The translations under genes were made by a program, and so were the position numbers. From Cupriavidus sp. YR651 (GTDB lineage: Bacteria > Pseudomonadota > Gammaproteobacteria > Burkholderiales > Burkholderiaceae): a stretch of 64,000 bases of DNA. The stretch is from the NCBI RefSeq assembly GCF_900101625.1, contig NZ_FMYZ01000009.1, forward strand, positions 1-64,000. Reading direction: 5' to 3'. The notes under the pieces were generated by a model, which was not told the DNA's origin, made no database searches, and saw nothing but the letters and a program-made list of their open reading frames with translations. How positions within the stretch are numbered: position 1 is the first letter of the stretch; the number at the start of each line of letters is the position of its first letter. Shown piece after piece: positions 42,207 to 51,084 of the stretch.

Positions 42207-44585
42207 TCAACCCTGTTCAGTTTGTTGTGATGAAGCATGCGCCGCAGCCGATGGCCGGAACCACGGCGACAGCACCCAGACCGCACCCACGCCGGACAGC
42301 ATGGTCATGCCGAACGCATGCAGCGCCGGCGTCGAAGACAGTGCCAGCAGCCCGAAGGCCAGCAGCGTGCTGGCCGCACCGAGCACGATGGCGGTCCACG
42401 ACACGCCATCGCCGGGATGCTCCAGCAGGAAGATGCCATAGTCGACGCCCACCCCCAGCAGCAGCGCCAGCGCCAGCACGGAGAACAGTTGCAGCGGCAC
42501 GCCCAGCCAGCCGAGCACGGCCACGCTGAACGCCGCCGACAGCAGCGTGGGCACCAACGCGCGCCAGCCGGCGCGCCCGTATCGCCAGAACAGCAGCAAT
42601 GCCACGCCCGCCGCGCCGGCCAGCAGCAGCCAGCTCATCAGCACGCGGTAGTGGTGCAGCAGCGAAGACAGATCCGCGATACGGTCGACCCACTCGGCGC
42701 CCTGCACCGCATTAACGGCAGCGGCGATGCCGGGCATGACCGCTGGCTTGTCCAGCCCTCGCAACAGCATCACGCTGGCGTAGCCGCTGCCTTCGCGGTC
42801 CAGCCACAGATGCCGCAGCGTGCCGGACACCGGATGGGCCAGCCACGCCGGCAACGTCAGCACGGCGTCCGCGGCGGTGGCTTGCGGTGCCGCGATGGCG
42901 CCACCCAGCGCCTTGGCCACGCGATCCCGCACGGCGGCCTCCTGACCGTCCGCCAGCGCAGCATCGGCACGCTGGCGCGCGGCCGAAGGCACCCAGTCGG
43001 AGATCGACAGGAACCCTTCCAGATCGCCACGGCGGATGGCATCCGCGAGCCTTGCCTTGACCGCTTCCTCGCGCGCCAGCACCTCGTCCGGGCTGGCGCC
43101 ACGCACCAGCACGAACTGCGCCGGGCTTGGCGTGCCGAGCAGGCGTCCGGCGGTGCGCTGCGCGTCGATCAGTGCCGGGGGCGAACTCTGCAATTGGCGC
43201 ACGTCATCGGCAACGCGGACCTGCCAGACACCCGGCACGATGAACAACGCAAGAGCCCCCAGCGCCAGCCACGTGCGCCGATCGGCGCGCACGCGCGGCC
43301 AGCGCGCGAGGCTGGCCGACAGCCAGTTGGACAAGCGCGTCTGCCGCAGCGCGCCACGATCCAGCAACGGGAACCAGAACACCACGGTCAGGAAGGCCGC
43401 GACCAGCCCCACCGCCGAAAACAAGGCCATCTGCCGCAGGCCCGGAAACGGCGCAACACCGAGCGCCAGGTATGCCACGACGCTGGTGGACAGCGCCAGC
43501 GCCATGCCCGGCAGCAGGAACCGCATCACGGATGGCGGCGTGGCGCGCGGCATGGCCTGCCGGGTCACGAAGTAATGGATGCCGAAATCCTCGGCCACGC
43601 CGACCAGGCTGGCACCGAAGACCAGCGTGATCAGGTGCACGCGATCGAACACGATGGCCGTGGCGGAGATCGCCGCCGCCGTCCCGATCAATAGCGACAG
43701 GCCAACCAGCACGATCGGCCGCAGGGACCGGAACGCCAGCCAGACCAGCAGCAGCACCGCCGCCAGCGATCCCCAGCCGATCACGTTCATTTCCCAGTTG
43801 GCCTGCGCGGCCGCGGCCTCGGCGTGCAGCGGTATGCCGGCGGCCACCACGCGCACATCGGCATCGCCTTGCCGTGCCGCCACTTCCGCCGCATGCAGCA
43901 GGTCGCCGTAGCCGGTGCTGCCGGTGACCGAGAAGGCCGGCTTGGTGATGTGGTACGTCAACAGCGCCCATTCCCGGCCATCGCCCGTCAGCGCCGCCAG
44001 CCCGTCACGCTCGTGCACGCGGGTCACGGCGGCACGCGACAGCCACCAGTCCTGCCACAGCCCGAGCGGATCGGCCGCCCAATCGGTCAGGCGCGGGCCG
44101 GTCGACAACTGGTAGAGCCGGGTCAGCGCCTGCTGGGCGAGCGCATCGGGATTTGCGTGCTGCAATTGCTGGCGCTGCGTATCGGTCAGCAAGCGATCCC
44201 GCCACGGCCGGTAGAACGCCAGCGCGGCATCGAAATCGAACGCCGCGATCTTGTCGACCGGCTGCAGCAGATCGCCGCCCTGCGCCGTCGACTGGCGGAA
44301 GCGCTCGGCGGCCGCGCGCGTGCGCGCCCAGTCCGGACTGCCGACCAGCACCACGACCTCGCGCCCCACGCCATCGGCAAGGCGGCGCAGCACGCGATCC
44401 GCCGTGGCGGTGCGCTCGCTGGTTGGCAGCAGCGCCATCACATCCGTATCCAGGCGGGACGCACGCCAGAACTGCACCTGGTGCGCAACCAGCGCGAGCA
44501 CCAGCAGCAGCCAGCCGATGGCCAGCGCGCGTTCGAGCCGGCTCAGGCCGCCCCGCATCGCCACCCCGTCCGCCACGTTACTCAA
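42207..44585 (-). CDS. MMPL/RND-family exporter of the aryl polyene cluster
   Basis: A 792-residue inner-membrane protein with two repeats of one helix, a large periplasmic domain and five helices. The helices are seen at ALAIGWLLLVLALVAHQVQF, SLAAVLLLVWLAFRSLRPIV, HLITLVFGASLVGVAEDFGI and FSVLALALLLGVGVDYGIFL; the GVDYGIFLLEHP and GVAEDFGIHYFV segments are the MMPL proton-relay motifs. It would deliver the polyene-lipid across the inner membrane, with the LolA-like and lipoprotein partners. The start is probably the TTG at 44585 (AGGAG seven bases ahead, overlapping the LolA stop); GTG at 44576 and ATG at 44558 are alternatives. Confidence 0.9.
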   Translation of the reverse strand: MSNVADGVAMRGGLSRLERALAIGWLLLVLALVAHQVQFWRASRLDTDVMALLPTSERTATADRVLRRLADGVGREVVVLVGSPDWARTRAAAERFRQSTAQGGDLLQPVDKIAAFDFDAALAFYRPWRDRLLTDTQRQQLQHANPDALAQQALTRLYQLSTGPRLTDWAADPLGLWQDWWLSRAAVTRVHERDGLAALTGDGREWALLTYHITKPAFSVTGSTGYGDLLHAAEVAARQGDADVRVVAAGIPLHAEAAAAQANWEMNVIGWGSLAAVLLLVWLAFRSLRPIVLVGLSLLIGTAAAISATAIVFDRVHLITLVFGASLVGVAEDFGIHYFVTRQAMPRATPPSVMRFLLPGMALALSTSVVAYLALGVAPFPGLRQMALFSAVGLVAAFLTVVFWFPLLDRGALRQTRLSNWLSASLARWPRVRADRRTWLALGALALFIVPGVWQVRVADDVRQLQSSPPALIDAQRTAGRLLGTPSPAQFVLVRGASPDEVLAREEAVKARLADAIRRGDLEGFLSISDWVPSAARQRADAALADGQEAAVRDRVAKALGGAIAAPQATAADAVLTLPAWLAHPVSGTLRHLWLDREGSGYASVMLLRGLDKPAVMPGIAAAVNAVQGAEWVDRIADLSSLLHHYRVLMSWLLLAGAAGVALLLFWRYGRAGWRALVPTLLSAAFSVAVLGWLGVPLQLFSVLALALLLGVGVDYGIFLLEHPGDGVSWTAIVLGAASTLLAFGLLALSSTPALHAFGMTMLSGVGAVWVLSPWFRPSAAAHASSQQTEQG

Positions 44586-45210
44586 AGCGCTGCTCCTCCC
44601 CGGCGGTGAGCCTGGCGGCCGCTACCGGGTCGATCATCCTGACCACGGTGCTGTCGCCGCTGCCCTCCTCCAGGCGCACGTTGCGCACGTACTTGTCGCC
44701 CGCCAGTTCGATCCGCGTGAACACGCGGCGCATGCCGGCATCGGTCGGCGTCAGGGTCAGCGTCCAGCCGGCGTTGCCCACCAGCTTGCCGGTCACGTCG
44801 AAACGCGTGGCCAGCCCGCGCAGGTCACCGCGCAGCACGGCAATCATCGATTCGCCGACCACGCGCATGGCGGGCTGGGCGTCGGCCTGCATCTGCTGCT
44901 GCACGCGGCCGTCGGCGCCGCGCATGACCAGCTTCTCGGGCGTGACCAGAAGGCTCGACGGAAACGGATCGCGCGTGCTCCAGACCACGCCGCGTCCGCG
45001 CGCCAGCACGAAATCCCCGCGCGAAACCAGCGGATTGCTGAAGCCAGCCAGGCGGCGCGTCTGCTCGAACTGGCCACGAATCACGGGCGCGTCGGCCAGC
45101 CGTGCCGCCACGGCACCGAGCAGGTCTTCGGAGAACACGGGGGCCGCGGCCAGCAAGCCGGCTGCCATGGTCATCGCCATGGCCCCGCGCAGGAGATGGC
45201 GCCGCTTCAC
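44578..45210 (-). CDS. LolA-like outer-membrane carrier protein of the aryl polyene cluster
   Basis: A 210-residue protein with a signal peptide (RRHLLRGAMAMTMAAGLLAA) and a LolA-type unclosed beta barrel. IRGQFEQTRRLAGFSNPLVS and RGVVWSTRDPFPSSLLVTPE match the pattern 'GxFxQxk...l..p..S.G.f......g..W....P', a LolA hallmark. It probably ferries the polyene-lipid through the periplasm. The start is GTG overlapping the thioesterase stop (GTGA); no ATG suits. It overlaps the exporter start by eight bases. Confidence 0.87.
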   Translation of the reverse strand: MKRRHLLRGAMAMTMAAGLLAAAPVFSEDLLGAVAARLADAPVIRGQFEQTRRLAGFSNPLVSRGDFVLARGRGVVWSTRDPFPSSLLVTPEKLVMRGADGRVQQQMQADAQPAMRVVGESMIAVLRGDLRGLATRFDVTGKLVGNAGWTLTLTPTDAGMRRVFTRIELAGDKYVRNVRLEEGSGDSTVVRMIDPVAAARLTAGEEQRFE

Positions 45211-45623
45211 GGCTCGACTCCCAGTTTCTCGAGCAGGACCGGCGGGCACACGTACAGCATTTCCTGCGTGGCGATCTCCACGGCCACCTGGATCGAATAG
45301 CCCTTGGTCAGGCGCTGGCCGGACGCGGCGTCGCGGATCTCGTAGTCGATCCGGAGCCGGTTTTCCCACTCGACGATGGTGGCGCGGACGATCATCGACT
45401 GGCCATAGACCAGGGGCCGTACATACTTGACGCGCAGATCCACGACGGGCCAGGCGTAGCCGGAATCCCGCATCTGCGGATAGTCGTAGTCGATCTGCTG
45501 CAGCAGCGCGCAACGCGCCACCTCGAAATAGCGGATGTAGTTGCCGTGCCAGACCACGTTCATCGGGTCGAGGTCATGAAAGGCCGGCGTGAGGGTAATC
45601 TCGTGGCTGATAACTTTGGACAT
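45207..45623 (-). CDS. apeK: Acyl thioesterase, 4-hydroxybenzoyl-CoA thioesterase fold (ApeK-like)
   Basis: A 138-residue hotdog thioesterase. FHDLDPMNVVWHGNYIRYFE is the 4-hydroxybenzoyl-CoA thioesterase signature, with the catalytic Asp at DLDP. RVKYVRPLVYGQSMIVRATI is the second conserved strand. In aryl polyene clusters this enzyme is thought to release stalled or mature chains. It overlaps the LolA-like gene by GTGA and follows the acyltransferase by 35 bases. Confidence 0.88.
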   Translation of the reverse strand: MSKVISHEITLTPAFHDLDPMNVVWHGNYIRYFEVARCALLQQIDYDYPQMRDSGYAWPVVDLRVKYVRPLVYGQSMIVRATIVEWENRLRIDYEIRDAASGQRLTKGYSIQVAVEIATQEMLYVCPPVLLEKLGVEP

Positions 45624-45658
45624 GGGGTTTCCGGTGGGCGGTGCGCGAGGCCGCTGGC

Positions 45659-46651
45659 CTATCGCGCATCCTGGCGACCGGCGCGGACCGGCTCATCCGC
45701 CCAGAAGTCGTAAAAGTTGAACCAGTCATAGGGCGACGTGACCAGAAGCGCCTCCAGCCAGGCGGCATAGGACGTGGCGAGCGCGGTCAGCGCGGCGTCA
45801 CGGTTGGCACGTGGGAGCGTCACCGCGCGCGCAAGTTCCGTGAAACGCAGCAGGTGGCCATCGCCATGCCGCACGCAGCCCATCGCGAACAGCGGGCAGC
45901 GCATCAGCGATGCCAGCACGTACGGCCCCACCGGGAACCGGGCGGGCGTCCCCAGGAACGGGACCCGCACCGCACGGCCACCGTGGGCCGGAGCGCGGTC
46001 GCCGGCAATCGCCACGAATTCGCCCGCCTGCACCTTGGCGGCCAGTTCCAGTGCCGTGGCCGGCGAGATGTCATCTACCTGGTAGAGCTGCAGTCCGGAC
46101 TGCGGATCCAGCCGGGAGAGGATGCGGTTGAAACGCTCGGCGTGCGCGGTATGGACCAGCACCGTCAGGCGCAGCCCCTGCCGCTGGTTGGCCAGCACGC
46201 GACACAGTTCCAGGCAGCCCATGTGGGCCGTCATGATGATGCCGCCCTGCCCGCTGGCGATCTGGTTGACCAGTACTTCGGGGCCTTCGCGCGTGACATT
46301 GCCGAAGCGGTACTGGCCGCCGATGGCCAGCAGCTTGTCCAGCAGCGTGTCCGCAAACGAAAACAAGTGGCGCAGCGTATGGCGCCACCCGGGCTGGGTC
46401 CCGACCGCGCCGGCCGTGGCCTGCACACGCGTGAGGTAGTCCAGCGAGGCCCGCCGCGCCAGCGGGTGCGTCAGCCAGTAGTACGTGACCACGGGATACA
46501 GCACTGCGCGGAACAGCGGACGGCCGAACACGCGATAGAGGCCGTACAGGCACCACACGCCCCACACGCAGGTGGCTTCACCGATGGTGCTCCAGTGCCG
46601 GGACGGCGCACGGCGCACCACGTCGGCCGTACGGGAGTTGCTCGCGCTCAT
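45659..46651 (-). CDS. LpxL/HtrB-like acyltransferase of the aryl polyene cluster
   Basis: A 330-residue lysophospholipid-acyltransferase family protein. The active site is GIIMTAHMGCLELCRVLANQ (His and Glu, H-x4-E), followed by FVAIAGDRAPAHGGRAVRVP, the second conserved block. A hydrophobic stretch near residues 20-60 suggests membrane attachment. It probably joins the polyene to its lipid anchor. The ATG at 46651 overlaps the glycosyltransferase stop as ATGA. In E. coli the glycosyl- and acyltransferase activities are, as far as I recall, in one fused protein; here they are separate neighbours. Confidence 0.85.
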   Translation of the reverse strand: MSASNSRTADVVRRAPSRHWSTIGEATCVWGVWCLYGLYRVFGRPLFRAVLYPVVTYYWLTHPLARRASLDYLTRVQATAGAVGTQPGWRHTLRHLFSFADTLLDKLLAIGGQYRFGNVTREGPEVLVNQIASGQGGIIMTAHMGCLELCRVLANQRQGLRLTVLVHTAHAERFNRILSRLDPQSGLQLYQVDDISPATALELAAKVQAGEFVAIAGDRAPAHGGRAVRVPFLGTPARFPVGPYVLASLMRCPLFAMGCVRHGDGHLLRFTELARAVTLPRANRDAALTALATSYAAWLEALLVTSPYDWFNFYDFWADEPVRAGRQDAR

Positions 46652-47400
46652 GCCGGCCTCACCTTGCGCCACAGCAGGCGCGGCAGGCGCCAGACCATGC
46701 CGAAGAACAGCCGCGTATGCATGCGCGAGATCAGTACGTTGTCATGAAACGCCTTGAAGTGCGAGACGCCATCGGACGGATACGTGACGCGCGTGGGCAC
46801 GTTGACGATGCGCACGCCGCGCCAGACCAGGTGCACCAGCACCTCGGTATCGAACTCCATCCGGCGGCCCAGCCGGACGTCGCGCATCAGCGCGGTCACG
46901 GCGGGCAAGGGATAGACGCGCAGCCCGCACATCGAGTCGCGCACGGCGAAGGACAACGTATTGATCCAGACCCAGACGTGCGTCAGGTAGCGTGCGTACA
47001 GCCGGTGGCGCGGCACGGAGGCATCGTAGACGGGATGGCCGCAAATCATGGCGGCGGGATCGGCCTCGGCGAGCGCCAGGAATTGGGGAATGCAATCGGC
47101 ATCGTGCTGGCCATCCGCATCGATCTGCAGCGCGTGCGTGTAGCCCAGCCGGGCGGCTTCCGCGAAGCCCGCCATGATCGCGCCGCCCTTGCCCTGGTTC
47201 TGCGTCAGGCGCACCAGCCGGATGCGGTCCGGATGCGCGGCGGCAATCTCGCGCAGCACGGCCTCGCAGGCCGGGCTGCTGCCATCGTCGACCAGCAGGC
47301 ATGGCAGCGGGTGCACGAGGATCGCGTCGACCATGGCACCGATGGCGCCTTCGTGGTCATAGACCGGAACCAGTACGACGGGACGGAATGCGGGGGTCAT
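46648..47400 (-). CDS. Family 2 glycosyltransferase of the aryl polyene cluster
   Basis: A 250-residue GT2 enzyme with the GT-A fold. RPVVLVPVYDHEGAIGAMVD begins the nucleotide-binding domain, LVDDGSSPACEAVLREIAAA gives the first Asp motif, and HALQIDADGQHD the DxD that binds the metal-sugar nucleotide. MCGLRVYPLPAV is the region of the catalytic base. No membrane helix is evident. It may glycosylate the lipid anchor or the polyene. It overlaps both neighbours by ATGA junctions. Confidence 0.88.
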   Translation of the reverse strand: MTPAFRPVVLVPVYDHEGAIGAMVDAILVHPLPCLLVDDGSSPACEAVLREIAAAHPDRIRLVRLTQNQGKGGAIMAGFAEAARLGYTHALQIDADGQHDADCIPQFLALAEADPAAMICGHPVYDASVPRHRLYARYLTHVWVWINTLSFAVRDSMCGLRVYPLPAVTALMRDVRLGRRMEFDTEVLVHLVWRGVRIVNVPTRVTYPSDGVSHFKAFHDNVLISRMHTRLFFGMVWRLPRLLWRKVRPA

Positions 47401-49160
47401 GATGCCTCGGGATGGAAGACGATCTTGCCGCTGGCATGCGGGCCCGCAGCCGACGTCAGCCGGAAGCCCAGCACGCGCGATTCGGGCTGCCATGTCAGCG
47501 CCATTTGCACGGTGCTGCCGGGCTGGATCACCGCCTGGAACTTCAGGGTATCGAGCCGCGCAAAGCGGTCGCGCGCGGGCACGGGCAGCCGCTGTGGCGC
47601 GATGGCCATGACCCAGTCCACCTGCGCCACGCCAGGCACGATCGGCGTGCCGGGAAAATGGCCGTCGAAAATGGCAAGGTCTTCGGTGATATCGAGCGAT
47701 GCCGTCACCGAACCGCCGCCAGCACCATCGACATTGCCCTCCGCACCGATCCAGCGAACCGCCGGCAGGGTCCGGCGGAACACGTCGCGCAGCATCGCTT
47801 CCGTGGTCTTGCCCTGCGCATTGCAGGGCAATGCCGCGAGGAACGCCCAGCGGCGCGGCAGCGCCACGGGGTCGATGGCATCGGCAAGGTGCCTGCGCAG
47901 CGCCGTGGTCAGCGCGGCGCGGCCTTCGCCATCGAGCATCGCCTGCCCCGCCTCCGTCGGCACGATTGCGGCCGCCACGCGCGTCCCCACGTCGAGCTCG
48001 ATCATGGTCACGCGGGCTTCCCGCACGAACGCCGACAACGCGAACCGTTGCTCGATCTGCGTCAGCGAAACACGCTTCTCCTCGATCTTGACGATGCGGT
48101 CGGCGCGTCCGGCCAGCACGAAGCTGTCGTCGCCGGCAGGGAGCGCGCGGTCGGCGCAGACATACCAGTCGTCGTCGGCGAGGTGCGCCGAGCGTACGGC
48201 GAGGAACCCGTCCTGGAGTCGCCACGCAATGCCGGGCAGCGCTGTCCAGCGGTCGGCCTGCACCGCGCGCTGGCGCCATGCGATGCCACCGGTCTCGGAA
48301 CTGCCGAAGACTTCGATCGGCGACCGGCCCGTGAGGCGCAGCGCCTCGGTCGCGGCCTCGGGCGGCAACGGGCCGCCGGACGAGAACACCGCACGCAGCA
48401 CCGGGCGCGTGGCCGGCCAGTCGAGCGCCTCCGGCATCCGCTTCAGGTGCGCCGGGCTGCTGATCAAGATGGCGGGATGCGTGTCGTCGATGCAGGCGCG
48501 GACGACTTCCTCATGGAACGCCAGCCGCGTGACCGGCATCGGGCGCCCCGCCGCCAGCGGCCAGAGCACCGTGAACAAGAGGCCATAGATATGCTGGTGC
48601 GAGACCGTGCCCAGCACGCGTACGTCGGCAGGCAGGTCGCCACCGAACGCCTGCTGGAGCGTGTGGACTTCGGCATCGAGCTGCGCCAGGCGCTTGTCGA
48701 TCGCGCCGGGCACGCCGGTGGAACCGGAGGTGAACAGCGTGATCCACGTATCGTGGGTGGCCAGCGGGGGCCAGTCGAAGGCTCCGGCGTCCCCATCCGG
48801 CGCGGATGGCTGCAGGCCATCGGGCAATTCCCCGGCCAGCCCGTCGGCATGACCGCGCAATGCCGCGAGGGTTTCCTGACGCGTATCGCCGGGTAGCACG
48901 ACATGCTTGCCGGCGTGCCAGGCCCCGAGCAGTGCGGCCGCGAATTCGGCGGTACGCTCGATGTAAAGCGCCCAGCGGTGTCCCGGTGCAGCGGCAAACA
49001 TGCGGCGCCAAGCCGCGGCGCGGGCGACAAAATCGCGCGCATCGAGCGATGGACCGCCTCCGCGCGCCACGTCGCGCACATCGCCTTGGGCAGCGCGGGC
49101 AGCCAGCGCCGCCATGACGCCGCCGACGCCAGACCAGTTGGCGTTGACACGCTCAACCAT
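47397..49160 (-). CDS. Aryl-AMP ligase fused to an ApeI-type dehydratase
   Basis: A 587-residue fusion. Residues 1-460 form an AMP-forming ligase: TWITLFTSGSTGVPGAIDKR is the phosphate loop, IEVFGSSETGGIAWRQR the adenine motif, DSFVLAGRADRIVKIEEKRV the hinge, and LPCNAQGKTTEAML carries the C-terminal catalytic Lys. Residues 490-587 are a hotdog dehydratase with FDGHFPGTPIVPGVAQVDWV (active His). The first half would activate the aryl starter acid and load a carrier protein (ApeH role), while the second would dehydrate 3-hydroxyacyl chains with the ApeP-like partner (ApeI role). In E. coli these are two genes. The start overlaps the membrane-protein stop by eight bases. Confidence 0.9.
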   Translation of the reverse strand: MVERVNANWSGVGGVMAALAARAAQGDVRDVARGGGPSLDARDFVARAAAWRRMFAAAPGHRWALYIERTAEFAAALLGAWHAGKHVVLPGDTRQETLAALRGHADGLAGELPDGLQPSAPDGDAGAFDWPPLATHDTWITLFTSGSTGVPGAIDKRLAQLDAEVHTLQQAFGGDLPADVRVLGTVSHQHIYGLLFTVLWPLAAGRPMPVTRLAFHEEVVRACIDDTHPAILISSPAHLKRMPEALDWPATRPVLRAVFSSGGPLPPEAATEALRLTGRSPIEVFGSSETGGIAWRQRAVQADRWTALPGIAWRLQDGFLAVRSAHLADDDWYVCADRALPAGDDSFVLAGRADRIVKIEEKRVSLTQIEQRFALSAFVREARVTMIELDVGTRVAAAIVPTEAGQAMLDGEGRAALTTALRRHLADAIDPVALPRRWAFLAALPCNAQGKTTEAMLRDVFRRTLPAVRWIGAEGNVDGAGGGSVTASLDITEDLAIFDGHFPGTPIVPGVAQVDWVMAIAPQRLPVPARDRFARLDTLKFQAVIQPGSTVQMALTWQPESRVLGFRLTSAAGPHASGKIVFHPEAS

Positions 49161-49713
49161 GGCGCCCCTCCTCCGCGTTGCGTGCCATCACGCGTTGCCG
49201 CACCAGCCATTCGCCGGCGAACATCGCGCCGATCAGCCCATAGGCGATGGCGCCGTTGTACAGCGCCCAGATGCGGTCGCTGGCCCCCACAGCGGTGATG
49301 GCGGCCACGGTGCCGTTGCAGACGAAAAAGATGCACCACGCCTGCGTGACGCGGCGTGTATAGGCCACGCCGCTAGGCCGCAGGTCGGGCTCGCGCAGGC
49401 GCGCGAGGCGCTCGACCAGCGTGGGCGGGTGGCGCAGGCTCCAGCCAAAGACGCCGAGCATCGCCACGTTGACCAGTACGGGATAGAGCTTGAGCGGCAA
49501 CGCGTGATCGGATGCCAGCACAATCACGGCCAGGCCACCGGCCAGCAGCGCCATCGCGCGCCAGCCCGCCTGCCGGCTGGTGCCGGCCCGCAGCAGCGCG
49601 AGCGCGACCAGCGCCAGCGCCATCACGCGCGGCGAAAAGTGCTGCAAGCCCAGATACACCACCACCGGGTAGGACAGCGTCAGCAGTCCCAGCCCCCATT
49701 TGCGCCAGGCCAT
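49153..49713 (-). CDS. Integral membrane protein, COG4648-like (ApeG-like)
   Basis: A 186-residue hydrophobic protein with about five or six predicted helices (LGLLTLSYPVVVYLGLQHF, MALALVALALLRA, MALLAGGLAVIVLASDHALP, YPVLVNVAMLGVFGWSL, then two near the C-terminus). The central HPPTLVERLARLREPDLRPS, followed by RRVTQAWCIFFVCNGTVAAI, matches the small membrane family found next to the carrier-protein genes in aryl polyene clusters. The biochemical role is unknown. It lies seven bases after a carrier-protein gene and overlaps the ligase-dehydratase start. Confidence 0.82.
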   Translation of the reverse strand: MAWRKWGLGLLTLSYPVVVYLGLQHFSPRVMALALVALALLRAGTSRQAGWRAMALLAGGLAVIVLASDHALPLKLYPVLVNVAMLGVFGWSLRHPPTLVERLARLREPDLRPSGVAYTRRVTQAWCIFFVCNGTVAAITAVGASDRIWALYNGAIAYGLIGAMFAGEWLVRQRVMARNAEEGRHG

Positions 49714-49720
49714 GCGCGGG

Positions 49721-49978
49721 TCAGGCGGTGGCCGGCGAGTCGATCAGCTGCGCCAGCGCCTGCACCACGTCCTGCACGGTGCGCACGGACTTGAACTGCT
49801 CCGGCTTGAGCGGCTTGTTCAGCATCGGCTTGAGTTTGACCAGCAGGTCGACGGCGTCGATGCTGTCAATGTCGAGGTCGTCATACAGCCGGGCCTCGGG
49901 CGTGATGCGATCAGGCGCGATCTCGAAGGTTTCTTCGAGAACCGCCGCCACGCGCGCGAAGATTTCGTCTTGCGTCAT
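49721..49978 (-). CDS. Acyl carrier protein (ApeF-like)
   Basis: An 85-residue carrier protein. The phosphopantetheine Ser is residue 39 in LYDDLDIDSIDAVDLLVKLK. Acidic and helical throughout, typical length. It is the second of two adjacent carrier proteins; in the E. coli system the two have different jobs in starter loading and elongation. The ATG was set where the MTQDEIFARVAAV helix begins, with a spaced AGGAGC-like lead (GGAGCCCTTACC). Confidence 0.9.
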   Translation of the reverse strand: MTQDEIFARVAAVLEETFEIAPDRITPEARLYDDLDIDSIDAVDLLVKLKPMLNKPLKPEQFKSVRTVQDVVQALAQLIDSPATA

Positions 49979-50051
49979 GGTAAGGGCTCCATGTTGCCGG
50001 CCAGTCCTGTCCGGCCGGTTCGATCGATTCAGTCGGTTCGGTCGGTTCGCG

Positions 50052-50321
50052 TCAGGCCGGGGCCTGGCCACGCTGCGACGCCACGAACGCCGCCAGGGCA
50101 GAAACGCTGGCAAAGCGCGCGCGAATCTCTTCCTTGTCGCCGTTCATCGTGATGCCGTAGCGCTTCTGCAGCGCGAGGCCCAGTTCCAGCGCGTCGATCG
50201 AGTCGAGGCCCAAGCCTTCGATGAACAGCGGCGCCGTGGTGTCGATATCGTCCGCCGCCACATCCTCGAGGGACAGCGACGAGATGATCAGTTCCTTGAT
50301 TTCTTGCTCAAGCGCCTTCAC
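50052..50321 (-). CDS. Acyl carrier protein (ApeE-like)
   Basis: An 89-residue carrier protein. The Ser for phosphopantetheine is residue 41 in LFIEGLGLDSIDALELGLAL. Helix 1 is MKALEQEIKELIISSL. It overlaps the upstream acyltransferase gene by 14 bases and precedes the second carrier protein by 73 bases. Substrate of the PPTase at 35393. Confidence 0.9.
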   Translation of the reverse strand: MKALEQEIKELIISSLSLEDVAADDIDTTAPLFIEGLGLDSIDALELGLALQKRYGITMNGDKEEIRARFASVSALAAFVASQRGQAPA

Positions 50322-51084
50322 GGCGGATCTCCCTGGAGAAAAACTCTGATAGTGACTGGGTCAGCTGGCGCACGGCCATGGCGTCGTCCGTGCCCGCGGG
50401 CACCCAGTCCGCCACGTTCACGTCGGGGCGAACGTCGATGACGAACCGTGGCCGGCGCACCGGCACGTGGTACCACTTCTCGCCCTTGGTCAGCGTGGGC
50501 GGTTCACAGCGGATGACGACCGGCGTCAGCGCAAAGCCACCGCGCACGGCCACGTTGGCCGCGCCGCGCTGCAATTGCAGCGGCTGGCCCGGTCGTGTGC
50601 GGGTGCCTTCCGGAAAAATGATGAGGTTGTTGCCGGCCCGCAGCGATGCGATGCAGTCGTCCACCATGGCGGCGCCGCTGTCATTGCGCACCCAGCCGGT
50701 GGCCAGCACGGGGCCGCGCGTGAACGGATTGCGCACAAGGCCGGACTTGACCACGCAGTCGGCGCGACGCGTCAGCGCCATCAGGAAGACGACATCGATC
50801 AGCGACGGATGGTTGGCCACGATCAGCAGTCCGTTGCGTTGCAGGCGATCGGCATGGCGAATTTCGAATCGGATCACGCCCACCGTATGCATCAGCCACA
50901 GGAACAGGCGGAATGCGTGGTGCACGACGCCGCGGCTGGCGCGCTGGCGCGCCTCGACGGACCACGGCAGCAGCGACAGCACCGGAAACACGAGCACGCG
51001 CAGGAACAGCCCGCCCACGCCGAAGCTGGAAAAGCAGAAGCCGGTGGCGCACACGCGCCAGGCGCGGTCGATCCGTTCAACCAT
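50308..51084 (-). CDS. PlsC-type 1-acyl-glycerol-3-phosphate acyltransferase-like protein (ApeD-like)
   Basis: A 258-residue membrane-associated acyltransferase. The active site is LLIVANHPSLIDVVFLMA (HxxxxD), and LIIFPEGTRTRPGQP holds the glycerol-phosphate-binding FPEGT block. A hydrophobic helix is near residues 20-42. It probably transfers the polyene acyl chain or a fatty acid to the lipid anchor. Its start overlaps the chain-length-factor stop by eight bases and its end overlaps the carrier-protein start. Confidence 0.88.
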   Translation of the reverse strand: MVERIDRAWRVCATGFCFSSFGVGGLFLRVLVFPVLSLLPWSVEARQRASRGVVHHAFRLFLWLMHTVGVIRFEIRHADRLQRNGLLIVANHPSLIDVVFLMALTRRADCVVKSGLVRNPFTRGPVLATGWVRNDSGAAMVDDCIASLRAGNNLIIFPEGTRTRPGQPLQLQRGAANVAVRGGFALTPVVIRCEPPTLTKGEKWYHVPVRRPRFVIDVRPDVNVADWVPAGTDDAMAVRQLTQSLSEFFSREIRREGA

